Source of the DNA: Siphlonurus alternatus
Taxonomy: Eukaryota; Arthropoda; Insecta; Ephemeroptera; Siphlonuridae
Assembly: GCA_949825025.1 (NCBI GenBank)
Contig: OX463781.1
Location: 34,613,537-34,677,536, forward strand
DNA length: 64,000 bases
Direction: 5' to 3'
In this document: piece after piece, positions 41,930 through 54,100 of the stretch
Layout: the number at the start of each line of letters is the position of its first letter
How positions within the stretch are numbered: the first letter of the stretch is position 1
The notes under the pieces: model-generated
The model's input: only the letters and a program-made list of their open reading frames with translations
Told to the model about the DNA's origin: nothing
Databases searched by the model: none
Translations under genes and position numbers: made by a program

Positions 41930-42165
41930 AGAAAATTGATTTGCACGAACGCGCCAAAAAGACACGTGTTTATTTTGCTCGGTGAATTTTAGTAAATTTG
42001 TAGGACGTACATTTATTTAAGCGTGAAAAATGGAAAAAATAAAAGCAAACTGCTATGCAATATGTTAAAATAAACTGTTTAAGAGTTAAAGTTAAGGTTT
42101 ATATTGTTTATATGTAGTGATTTTGCAAGAAAATGAGTTTTTAATTAATGTGCGTGACCCACCCT
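41930..42165. repeat. Right inner arm of the giant inverted repeat
   Basis: Complement of 40756-40975 (blocks GACACGTGTTTATTTTGCTC, GCGTGAAAAATGGA, AAACTGTTTAAGAGTTAAAG). It is separated from the outer right arm only by the FB-like element. Confidence 0.85.
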
Positions 42166-42170
42166 AGCTA

Positions 42171-44021
42171 GTCGAAAAATAAAGGCAGTAGTCAAGTGGT
42201 GACTACTGCTAAGTGATAATTTGAGCAGTGGTCAAGTAGTCATTGCCCAAGTGGTCGCAAGTAGTCACTTTCAAGTAGTCACCAGTAGTCACTTTCAAGT
42301 AGTCACCAGTAGTCACTTGCAAGTAGTCACCAGAGTAGTCACTTTCAAGTAGTCACCAGTAGTCACTTTCAAGTGGTCACCAGTAGTCACTTTCAAGTGG
42401 TCACCAGTAGTCACTTTCAAGTAGTCACCAGTAGTCACCAAGTAGTCGATTTCAAGTGGTCAAATTAAACGGTTTTTTAGTAATTTCTCGCGATATATCC
42501 GTCTATCATCACGATGCAGTTTTTTCCCGTTTAAGCCAACAGATAGATAAATAAACAAGTAAAGAAATTATTCTTTCACATTTTTAACTTGAATTATTAA
42601 AATGTAATTATAATACTTTGTAATAATTCAAGATAAAAACGTGACAAACAAATAGGACGAGAAACATCTATAATATACATACCAATTTTACGCTCCATGC
42701 AATATAAAGCACTTTTTAAAACATTTACTTTATAAAATTATTCCTAACTTATTAATTTTAATTTAATTTCTTAAGTATTTTTTTAATTTTTTACAGCAAA
42801 ATGAAGGAATAATATTTTTTAATTCATACTTTATAAATATATAATAAAAAAAAATATATATGAAAAAAAAAAACACGTTGATTATTAAAGATTTATAATT
42901 ATTATATAATAAATAAAACACACATAATAAAATATGAACATCTTTGAAGAATAATTACCAACGGCTTTCATCTCGGCGTCTTTTTTATCAAGTTCCAAGA
43001 GCCGATAAACATTGACTGTTTAAGGCTACCTAGAACAAATAATTTGACACAAAGTAACGAGAATTTTAATAAATAACATTTCATAATACGTTTTAGGTAC
43101 TGAAAAGGTACTTATCTGATGTAAAACTGCTTGAAAAACAAATTGTTCCAGGAGCTCTGCACACACAACCCCGTCTCACATGTGTTTATATATAGTGCCA
43201 CCATTTTAGATAATTTTCTTCATCACGAGAACCCCGTACAATTGACTACTTGGTAAGTGATCACTTTCTTAAGTAGTCAGAATTTTGTGACAACTAATTA
43301 AGTAGTCAAATGCCAAGTGGTCATGATGTTTCGACTACTTGCATAAGTAGTCACAAAATTCTGACTACTTACCAAGTGATCAAGATTTTATGAACACTGA
43401 GCGCCGACTACTTGCATAAGTAGTCACAAAAATCTGACTACTTACGAAGTGGTCGAGATTTTATGAACACTGAACGCCGACTACTTGCATAAGTAGTCAC
43501 AAAATCCTGACTACTTACCAAGTGGTCGAAATTTTATGAACACTGAGCGCCGACTACTTGCATAAGTAGTCACAAAATTCTGACTACTTACGAAGTGGTC
43601 GAGATTTTATGAACACTGAACGCCGACTACTTGCATAAGTAGTCACAAAATTCTGACTACTTACCAAGTGGTCAAAATTTTATGAACACTGAGCGCCGAC
43701 TACTTGCATAAGTAGTCACAAAATTCTGACTACTTACCAAGTGGTCGAGATTTTATGAACACTGAGCGCCGACTACTTGCATAAGTGGTCACAAAATTCT
43801 GACTACTTACCAAGTGATCGAGATTTTATGAACACTGAGCTCTGACTACTTGATTCAGTGGTCCGACTACTTAACAAGTGGTCAAGATTTTGAACACTGA
43901 GCACCTGAGCACTTGACTCAGTAGTCCGACTACTTGACCCAGTAGTCTGACTACTTGTTTTAAGTAGTCAACTACTTGTTTTAAGTCGTCAACCACTTGA
44001 CTACTAGACTCATTTTTTGAC
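42171..44021. mobile_element. Foldback (FB)-like element with arms made of AAGTAGTC / GACTACTT tandem arrays
   Basis: The left end (GTCGAAAAATAAAGG, then CAGTAGTCAAGTGGTGAC) and the complement of the right end (GTCAAAAAATGAGTC, then TAGTAGTCAAGTGGTTGAC) match. The left arm (about 42190-42460) is built of about 24-bp units containing AGTAGTCACTTTCAAGTAGT. The right arm (about 43240-44010) is built of units in the opposite sense, including a 73-bp array. The core 42470-43240 is AT-rich and has no ORF. Long inverted arms of tandem repeats around a core are the architecture of Drosophila FB elements; homology to FB is not claimed. It interrupts the right arm of the larger palindrome. Confidence 0.75.
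43333..43850. repeat. 73-bp tandem array, about 7 units, each with dyad-symmetric motifs
   Basis: The segment GACTACTTGCATAAGTAGTC recurs with starts at 43406, 43479, 43552, 43625, 43698 and 43771, exactly 73 bp apart, with a first partial unit near 43333. Each unit has two dyads (GACTACTTgcatAAGTAGTC and GACTACTTaccAAGTGGTC) and the spacer TTTTATGAACACTGAGCGCC. Confidence 0.9.
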
Positions 44022-44399
44022 AAGGGCAACCGCGGCTTAAATTTCGACAATTTTATTATAGTGTCCCGGCCTGCATGCTGTGTTTAAATTGTGCTCGTAT
44101 CTCCGAACTAAAGTGACTTCAAGCTTAATGTTCAGTGCAATAAGAAACTTAAGGTAAGTCCGCGCCTCATATGCAGTCCATGGACATCCCGGTAAGTACA
44201 GGAATTTTATTATTTTTAGTTTGCATAGATCGAGCGCAGTGAGATAGATCGTCAATCGTCAACAGCGATTTTTTTCATTTCTTGAGACTTGAGAAGCTTT
44301 TTTTTCGATACTTTAAGATCATGAGCATGTTGAGAATGCATGCAGAGTGCAATATTACATATATGTGTCTGTTTTTAGGATTGTAAATTCTTGGCTGGA

Positions 44400-44570
<171 letters not shown>

Positions 44571-44850
44571 TGTTTTGCATATATCATATATTTTATATTT
44601 CTTGCTAAATTTACTGGAAGCAAAGGTTTTTGTATCAAACAAATATTTTGACAAGTGAATAATATATACGTGATGAGAGCTATGCATATATTTATAGTGT
44701 ACAGTACAAGTGTGTGGGTCTCTCATTGTGCCGAAGTTGCGCGCGTATATTGTAATAAGAATTAAAAGAATCCTGGCTTGCATGTTCTCGATCGACATCA
44801 CCATCATCATCGTCATCAATGTCATCATGGCCGGCTATTTATGTGAACAT

Positions 44851-44986
44851 AAGGTCTGTTCGTAAATACACAATCAGAAAGAATTGATTATTTGTGATGA
44901 ACCTTATGTACATGGAACATAAGCCTAGGTTTATCTCAAATAATCGATTCTTTCTGATTGTGTATTTCTATTTACGAACAGACCTT
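44851..44986. mobile_element. Small foldback MITE, AAGGTCTGTTCGTAAA family
   Basis: Left end AAGGTCTGTTCGTAAATAC continues through CACAATCAGAAAGAAT. The right end is its complement with three extra bases. Partial relatives occur at 50407-50490 (AGGTCTGTTCTTAAATACAC) and 52752-52770 (TTTACGAACAGACCT). Confidence 0.85.
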
Positions 44987-45755
44987 TTATATATATGTTT
45001 GTCATGAACAACCAAAAATAAGTTCCAAAATAAAGAATTAATAAATAAATTATATTTTCGTACGTTCACTCGATGTTAATTATTTCAAGAGTTTTAAAAC
45101 TTTTAAACAGAGTTTATTTACCAAGATTTATTAGAAGAGAAAGAAGATCTATTTTTGCACATTGGTAAACGTCATAATTATAATATGATATATATAGAGA
45201 AAGGTATTTATATGTTCATCTGGTGGATTAATTTTTACTTGAAAGTGGAAACAGATCGAAGGCCTTTTTTTTTTTGCTACATGCCGGCTAAAGTACACGT
45301 ACGCGTGTATATTAATTAATATTATCCCTATATTGAGGAGGTTTTCATTGTCAGTGCCATATATTTGTTGGTGTTTTTTTTATATGATCGAGTTCAAAAG
45401 CAATAAACAAGGAAGAAAAATAATCTTCAATTAAAATAATTAATAACTTTTATAATAGTACATTTTACGATTACTTTTTTTTCCATACATAATTAACGTG
45501 TAATTGACTTAGAAAATGATCGAGAGATTGTGAATTTTTAAAGCTACACAGTAGAGTACATACACTTTTACCTTCATGTTATATGTGAACCATTTTCTTT
45601 CAAGCTGCATTACGCGTGAATTAAAAGCGATTATCCCATCATCGCATGCCAACGCGACTGCAGTTTTTAATCAAGCTGTCTCGCAGAAACTTCTTATAAA
45701 AGTTTTTCTTTGCAAAAATGTAAAGAAAATCATTGCGAAAACGATATGCATGAAG

Positions 45756-45922
45756 CAGGTGCGGATCCAGCGCGCGGCTCTGGGGGGGGGGGGGCGGTCA
45801 TGCCCTATCCCGTAATGTTAAATTTAGAGTGAGAGGGGGTGGGGGGCTGATAACGATAACATCAATGCATTTTAAGACGTTTTGCAACTGCCCCCCCCCC
45901 CCTTCCCCCGGATTTGCGCCTG
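45756..45922. mobile_element. hAT-like MITE, CAGG(G/T)GCGGATCCAG family, copy 1
   Basis: Starts CAGGTGCGGATCCAG and ends GGATTTGCGCCTG. The interior is homologous to 47646-47818 (GCGGCTCTGG...GCCCTATCC...AATGTTAAATTT) and contains long G and C runs. The flanking octamers agree only weakly (GCATGAAG / ACATGAGA). Confidence 0.75.
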
Positions 45923-46260
45923 ACATGAGAAGTATGCAAATTTGTTTGTTATACTTTTTAAGATTTGTACGGCCCCGAAAAGTTATGCAACTTTTTTAGC
46001 ATTCGTGCGCATAATTCATCATTTTAATTAAGGCATGCATCAGTATTTTCCATTCTCATCTTAAATATTTGACTTCGTTAATGTAATGATAAATGAAGCT
46101 GCTGATTCATTTCTTCTATTTCCTTTCATTGTGCACTCATAATTAAATTATTTTATTTCAACAGTTTTGTAATTTAAAAAAGTTGTCATTTTGCAATTGA
46201 TTTAAATTTTTCTGCAATGAATAATATGATGGATAATAGGAATGAATATGAAACTAAAAA

Positions 46261-47645
46261 TTAAATATTTGACAGTTGATTATTGCACATGAATTTTGGT
46301 AGCTCGTTATTCCGGACGCACGATGATTTAATTTAGACCAGTAGGATTTAGTAATCACTAATTTATAATATGCTATTTTTTTTAATTATATGAGAAGTGA
46401 GAAGTATAATGAAATCGGTTAAAATAGAGTATGTTAAATATAGTATTTATATATTAAAGTATATTATACTGCGGGATTAGCACACAATTTGTATACTCTA
46501 TATTTTTACTGCACCCAATATAATTATTGCATACAAAAAGGGTAATGAAATAGAAAAAAAAATATATCTAGTGATTATTTTAATTTTAGTATTTATCACT
46601 TATCACATGCAGCTAGAAGTGTACTATTTTTATTATAATATATATATTATAATATACTTTATTGATAATGTATGATAAATATACTTTCGGGATTTTTTTT
46701 TACGGATATTTTTTTTAATTAAGTCTGAGGATGCTACATTTAGTGTATAATTATACACACTAATTTCTAATTTCACTACCCCTAAATTTTAAAATGTTAA
46801 TTAACTAAAATAAGGAAAGCTTCAATAAAGAAAAAAATAAACTAAAATAACCACCAGTTTAAATTCAAGATTTTGGTAACCTCAGCATAGTCATAATATA
46901 TTATGTATATATTTTATATTTTTTTATTGCTTCAACTCACTAAAATGTAACTCAAAATGCTAGAATTGGGTGCACGAAGAGCTGGGAAGTTAAATTCAGT
47001 CACTTACAACAGGGTTCACTTGAATTAAGGAAAAAAAAAAAAAAGTGTGAACAAAATATATAAAGCTATAGATCCAAGTGCATGTTGAATTATTTCACCT
47101 TGAGGTTATAGACAACTTCTTTAGCACAGAGAACATAATAATTATTAATATTTAATAAATTACGCCTTTTTCAATTTTTTTTTAAATCATCAGGCCTAAT
47201 TACATGTAATTATACATATATGCAAAGAATTTAAAAATGTAACAGAACTATAAGATCTCAGATATAATTTCATATGGCTTTAGGCATTTCATCATGCTAT
47301 CATTAGATGTAATGTCCTAGTTTCGAGTTTCGTGTGCCAAGTCATAATAAAATCAAATATATTTTGACGATATAGTACAAAGTTTTTATAATACCATACA
47401 GGTATTTCTGCATCTGTTTTATTAACGTATAGTATCAATAAAATCACTGCGTACAAGTTAAAAATCAAAAGAATGTTTATCAACGCTACACAATGTACGT
47501 ACTGTACGTTACACATGCATTACAACTATTATATAGGATGGTCGTCGAAAACTAAGCGCCCACTATTATATATTTTAATATAGTTTTATATTCTCAATAA
47601 TTATATTCTTATTTATTAATATAATATAAAAATTATTAAGAAGTG
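46261..47645. other. AT-rich intergenic DNA
   Basis: No gene recognised. Confidence 0.4.
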
Positions 47646-47818
47646 CCAGGGGCGGATCCAGCCCGCGGCTCTGGAGGGGGCGGTGCCCTATCCTGCAATG
47701 TTAAATTTTGGGGTGGGAAGGGGGGCAATGAGTGGGGGTGGTAACACCTTCAATGTATTTTGAGACCTTTTGGGAGGGGCGATCGCCCCCATCGCCCTGC
47801 CTCTTGGATCCGCGCCTG
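47646..47818. mobile_element. hAT-like MITE, CAGGGGCGGATCCAG family, copy 2
   Basis: Termini CCAGGGGCGGATCCAG and CTTGGATCCGCGCCTG. The flanking octamers AAGAAGTG and AAGTAGTG (7 of 8 identical) fit an 8-bp hAT target duplication. Confidence 0.85.
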
Positions 47819-48147
47819 AAGTAGTGTTATATAAAATTATAATTATTTTACGTCTTTTTTCATATATAGTATTTTATAGCTGCATGTTAATGCTGGGAAA
47901 ATATATATAATAAATTACAACAATATATGTACTTTTTTAATATTTTAATTTCATTAGTGAAGTAAATATATAGCTCATTCAAATAAGCATTAATTAAATA
48001 AAAATTATAAGCATATATTAACTGTCGTTGCATTAAACAGTACGTTATACAAAGAAAATTATACTATTAAAAAATGAAGCTATAGATACCTAATGTAACA
48101 AAAACTATTATACTTAAATTAAGATAAAAAAAATCTTATGTTTTCTC
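47819..48147 (-). other. FSTL1 3' flank
   Basis: AT-rich. No convincing AATAAA in the sense direction was picked out, so the transcript end is undetermined. Confidence 0.35.
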
Positions 48148-48976
48148 TCATTCGTTTTCCCATTCCTTGGCCTTGATGAGTCTAAGTCGGGCCACTTTCT
48201 TGGGCTGCGCTCCTCCGCGCACCTTCTTGGGTGCACGTTTGCGCTGCATTTCCATCTCCAAGTCCTCGAAGTCAAGACTGTGGTCACAAACGGCAGAGCT
48301 GCACACCCAGCGGCCGCACGCACACAGGCTGAGAAAATATGACAGGAATATAATCTTTTGTACAGCTTCTGCAGCGGAACAATAAAAGTACAAAAATTAT
48401 GGCTTCACACTCACTTCACACCAATTGATTGTTATTTATAAGAAAAGTATATTATATATATTGATACATCAACGACTTTAATGAAATTTGAAGCAGAATA
48501 TGATATATGATCTAGAAAAAAGAAGGAAGAGGCCAATTTGATAGATATTTAATTTTCTTTGATAATGACTATAATATTATATTATGCTTTTATTTAAAAA
48601 AGACTTTTATGTTTTAATGTATATAGAGGGGATTGCGCTGACGTCATGCGAGGAGGGCCAGAATGCACGGACTAGCATATAAACAAAGTGTGCAATAATT
48701 TTTTACTTAACTTAAATACTTCAACAGTACACGATAGAACTCATAAAAAAAATCTCACCGCCAAAAAACTGTTGAAAGTATTTTTTATAATTTTTTTTCG
48801 TCATTTTGCCTATGTTCACTGTAAAGTCTGGCCTGCCAAAACTTTCTCTTTTCCCTCCCTCCTGCGCCCCCTTCGTAATGTGTTAGTATAGGGAAACCCC
48901 TCTCCCATGACCTCACGTAAACATAAACAGAAATCAGCTCTCTTATAGGTTGTTAGTAACATTTGCTATCTTTTAT

Positions 48977-49020
<44 letters not shown>

Positions 49021-51132
49021 TAGAGTAGAAACTTTTCAATCACAAACCAACTTATTTATGCATTTTCCAGGATTTCAGGAAAGGCAATTTGCATGAAAAT
49101 TTTGTCATCTGCACTCACCAGGTATTGCAATCCACAGTTGTGTGAGCGCCGTCTTTATAAATTTTTCCCTCCAGAGAGCAATCTGAAAAAGAAACAAAAT
49201 TATCAAGTTATACGCATGATGCATGATGTGTGAGAACTGAGAAATTAAAAAAATATAGATATAATTCAATTTAATTAAAAAAATAATATTAATAAATAAC
49301 AAAACATACCACCTTCCCAAAAAACTTAGCATGCATATTATATATTAGTTTAATTTTAATACTGAATTTAATATAGGTTAGTATAGAATTCTTTCAGTTC
49401 TCTACACATAAATATCCCTTGAATATATGCTACAAGTGTTATATTATTGTTATCCTGCTCTATCTTATTTTTTTAAGCCCAGAAATTATTATAGTGTTTC
49501 CAGATTTCCGGAACCATTTTTAAATATAATATTCAATTTTTGACGGCATTGCAGTCTTCTTTTCGGAGCTCAATCGGTGTTTTTAATTTAAGATCGACGC
49601 TACTATGAAAAGGGGCTTGTTGATCGATACTCTTTAAAAAAAATCCTTTATTTACAAGTTACAAGTGAGCAAACAAAAAAAAATGTACGCACATTTTTTT
49701 TATCCTTTTGGAATTTATTCATTAATTATGCAACACATGCCCTTTAAATATAATATTTTTTAACATGGGACAGGATCTGATCATCTGAATATATTTATGT
49801 TGTAACATATTCATATAAAAAATAAAAAGATATTATATATCACTCACTGCTGACTGGAGGTTTGTAATTGTGATGCAGCATGGCATCGAGCTCGGCCCGG
49901 CTCAGCTGCCAGTCCCCGTCCTGGTCTCCTGCCTCCATCAGAGCTTCCACGCACAGAGACCTGTGCAGAAGGATGAATGTCAGTGGTGAAGAGGCCTGTT
50001 TTTACTCTGGTCTCCCCTGGAAGGTAGCATGCAGTTTTAAGTTTATTTATACTCTCCTTGCAATACAGTTATACGTATACGTTTGTCCGGAAACCGGAAA
50101 AATAAAAATCATCGATTCACAAATCAGGATTGTAATGCATTCTTTAAAGAAAAAAATGTATGAAAAAAATTATTAAAAGGATGTGCTACAATACTGAATC
50201 CTTGCAAGGTAACACGTTTTTGTTTTTCCGGACAAACGTATACCGTATTGCAGCGAGGAGAGAGAAAAAAAAAATCAAATTGCATACCTTCCAGTAAACT
50301 AGAAGAAACAAACCTTTTAATAAATGTGCATATAGTAGATGCATGCATATTTCTGAAAATTGCAATAAACCTTCCGGACATCATTATATTATACTTATTA
50401 CTATAGTAGGTCTGTTCTTAAATACACAATTGTTAAATAATCAATTATTAGATTTTAACCCTCTTGTTCCTTGTACAGTACATAAGGTTAATCTTATTAT
50501 TTAATGCCATTCGGCAGTCATCTGAGAGCCTCGAAACTAGGCAACCAATTGAGTTGGTATGTAATGCGGAACAGTATTCTTTATGGATTTTGTTAAATAA
50601 AAATTAAATTAAATAGCATTTCTGCAATCTGTTGTAAATGAAAGTTATATTAATTCCTCACTGAGCGAGCTTGTGTTGGGCCGTGGCCACCGTGGGTACC
50701 AGCACGCCCGCCTCCTCCAAACACTGCAGCAGCTGCACGGCGTCCAGGCTGGCGGAGCGGCACACGGGGGCGGACTCAGTAGCGTCCCGGGCCAGCACGG
50801 GTGCGGCGCGGGACAAAAGTGCATCTCGCTCGGCCTGCAGACACGCCACTGCAACCACAAAAATATCAGCGGAAAGGTCAATTCAAGTGAGTGGCTGCCG
50901 CGATTCGAAATGTCATTTTAATTTACTTGCAATGAAATGTATTTTTTTAAGCAAATTTACCACAAACAGAGAAGACGAAAATTAAGTCTGGTTATGTATA
51001 TAGTCATCTAATATAGGATCTCACAGAAAAGTGCATGCACAAAATTTGCATCGCGTTGTAAAATAAAAGCATTTATATTATAACATGTAAATTTTTCTTA
51101 AAAGTTAATTTTATTGTTTATGTTTTTTTAAT

Positions 51133-51163
<31 letters not shown>

Positions 51164-54100
51164 TTCAGTATTAGTACGTTACATTATTGATATCACATAA
51201 TATTATAATGTCTATTGCATGCAATAATAATTACTATAATTTATTAATGTCATATCAATCAAGTTAAAAAAAAAAAAAAAACAGACAAACAAACAGCAAT
51301 ACAAAATTAATTCGTACATAGATTACAGGATACACTCTATAATGTGATTATATGTACTGCGTTTTAATATAAAATAACTTACGAGTGCAGACATATTTTT
51401 AATAATCAGCACAATGCTTGTTATATAAAAACTAAAATAAGGTACCTTATTTAATAAGTGAATATTTATGTAACACCTTGTCATCCCACAAATATTGTTG
51501 GGACTAATTAATTTGTTCTATATTATTCTTGATTAAACGGATTGAACCAATTTATTTCTCTATTTTACGTTCAGAGTATATTTTATATATTAAGTCACGA
51601 TGAAATTTATTGTTTCTCTAAAACAATAGACTGAATAGACAAAGCTCTTTTCACAATCATATATGCTAATGAGGATATGATGTCATGATGCATTTCTAGT
51701 ATAAAGTTACATAATAGCCTCGATGATCGAAACACGTGTTCATATTATTTATTGTATACATATTATATTATATTATATTATATATATATGCAGTCTTCTG
51801 AGAAGCGTGCATTCACCATCCTTCATATAATAATGTATAATGTATTTAATTAAGTAAGGGATAAGTTAACAATATAAAGTTTACTGCATTCACGCAATGC
51901 AGCTCATGCTAAATTATTGCATAAAATTAATTCTTATAAAAATAAGGAACAAAACTTATAATCGAAATTACAACAAGACTCTAATATTTGTAATATTAAA
52001 GTAGCGTTATATATTGAATGCGTATTTGCGTATAAACTATATAATTATTAATTATACTCCGTCTTCTGTCAGCATAAGTTAAAATCATATTTATAAATTT
52101 GACACCTTTTACATCTGCTGTTCATTGGTGCATGATTATACTCAGGTTTTTTGTTCTGCGTGGCTATAATGCCACAGGAAATTTTTCATTTTCTATAGGG
52201 GATAAGAAGTAGGAGGAGGTGGACCCCTCTTGCCTCCAGCAACTCACCTGGTTTGTCCGGACAACGGCTCTTGCCAACTGCTCTCAGCGTGTGGTCTCCT
52301 CGAAGGCAAGCCTCTCGGTGGAGCTCGCAGTGGCTGCGGTAGCTGCGGCCGTTCGAGGCACACACTTCGCGGTGGTGCCGCTGAGCACCGCGGGGACACG
52401 AGCGCATGCACTCGCACGTCGCCACACCAGCCGCAGTCATGCGGCACTCTCGGCCCGCACGGCATGTCACGCCACCACATTCTGCAGCGAAAAAATATTA
52501 CTAGGTTTGTTTGGAAACCCTGTCCTCTGTAAGTTTTCTGTTCTCGATTTTCGTATGTACACTCGTCGCCTTAGAAAATTTTCCACTCGCCAGTTTTGTT
52601 ATATATTATAATCACCATGCCCTATGTTATTCTTACGGGGCATGGCGATTAACAATTAAAGCTGCAAGAGAAAATTTTCTAAGGCGACGACTGTACTTGA
52701 ATTTGGACATTAAGTCGATCGAGTGAAGAAAGTATATATTATAGACGAGGCAGGGTTTACGAACAGACCTCAGATTTTTGTATTGGGTGAAATGGTGAAA
52801 TAAATTTAATAATACATAAAGTGCACAACGAGTATAATACCAGCCAACAATATAATAAATATTTCAAGAAATATTTATTAAAATTAATTAAAAAAATAAA
52901 CATGAAAACAAGAAACTTAAACGCTGGAACTTAGATATTTAATATTCATTTCAATGTATTAATCTTTGCGTTATTAATTATAGTAATGTGCAGGACATGC
53001 AGCATGCAGCCAAGATCTTATTTACTCAGATTTGATTTTTACTATGATAATTAAGGTAGAGATAACGTCGGTCAGCTGTTTTTTTAGCTCCATTTGATTA
53101 ACATGAAACCTTAGCAAATTCACAAAAATTCTGAAAATTTTTTGAGAGGCAGATATTAGTGCCTAAAAGCCATAAAAAAATTTCAAAACAATTTAATGAG
53201 CCGATTTTTTTAAATTAATTTTTTAGTTTGTCTCTCGGGTCTCTCCATGGGAAAGTCTCATGCTGAAAATTAAATAAATTAAATAAATTAATTTAAAAAC
53301 ATCGGCTCGTTAAATTGTTTTGAAATTTTTTCCATGGCTTTTAGGCATTAATATCTGCCTCTCAAAAAAATTTCAGAATTTTTGTGAATTTGCTAAGGTT
53401 TACATGTTAATCAAATGGAGCTAAAAAAACAGCTGACCGACATTATCTCTACCTTAAGCGCTAATTAAATCCAATAAATAAATAAATAAAGAGATGCATA
53501 TTAAATTCTTTCATTTATTGAATACACACACACACACACACAAAAGAGGAATAAGAAGAAAAATGGGGTTAATTACATCATAATAAGAAAGTTAAGAGAC
53601 ATATCATATATATGTAAATAATAAATATAAACGCCGTCTATAATCAAAGCATTCTAGAATTCCAGTTTCCTATTCCAGAACGCTATGCTATAATCATCAC
53701 AAAATAATTTTGTTTTAAAATTTTATAAATAATAAATAATTATACACTATAATAATTATAAACTTTTTTATCCTGGCTTCTTCCTTGTGCGTGTATATTA
53801 TAATTATGGTGTGTAATATTAATAACGTAAGAAGATTATTTTAAAATAAAAATTAATTTTGCTATATTAAAAACCTTTCGTATTCTTGGAAATATTTTAA
53901 GAGAATTTTTATCCCTAAATTAATGTTACATAAGTTTTTCTTTTTATTACACAGGTCAGCTTTTGACTTTTGAGAAACGAAAAGAGGAAGAAATATTTTT
54001 AGTGAATATAAGTTGGGCCATATAATAAGATGAATGTACTGTACAGTTAAATTATAAATGCATAATATTATCACCGGAATCTTATAGTACTGCAAAGTTT

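Noticed and set aside
42180..42460. CRISPR-like regularly spaced repeats
   Set aside because: The units are contiguous degenerate tandem repeats without unique spacers, in a eukaryotic genome; they belong to the FB-like element.
52219..52611. 130-aa and 100-aa plus-strand ORFs in GC-rich sequence
   Set aside because: Antisense shadows of FSTL1 exon 3; the minus-strand frame has the conserved cysteine pattern.
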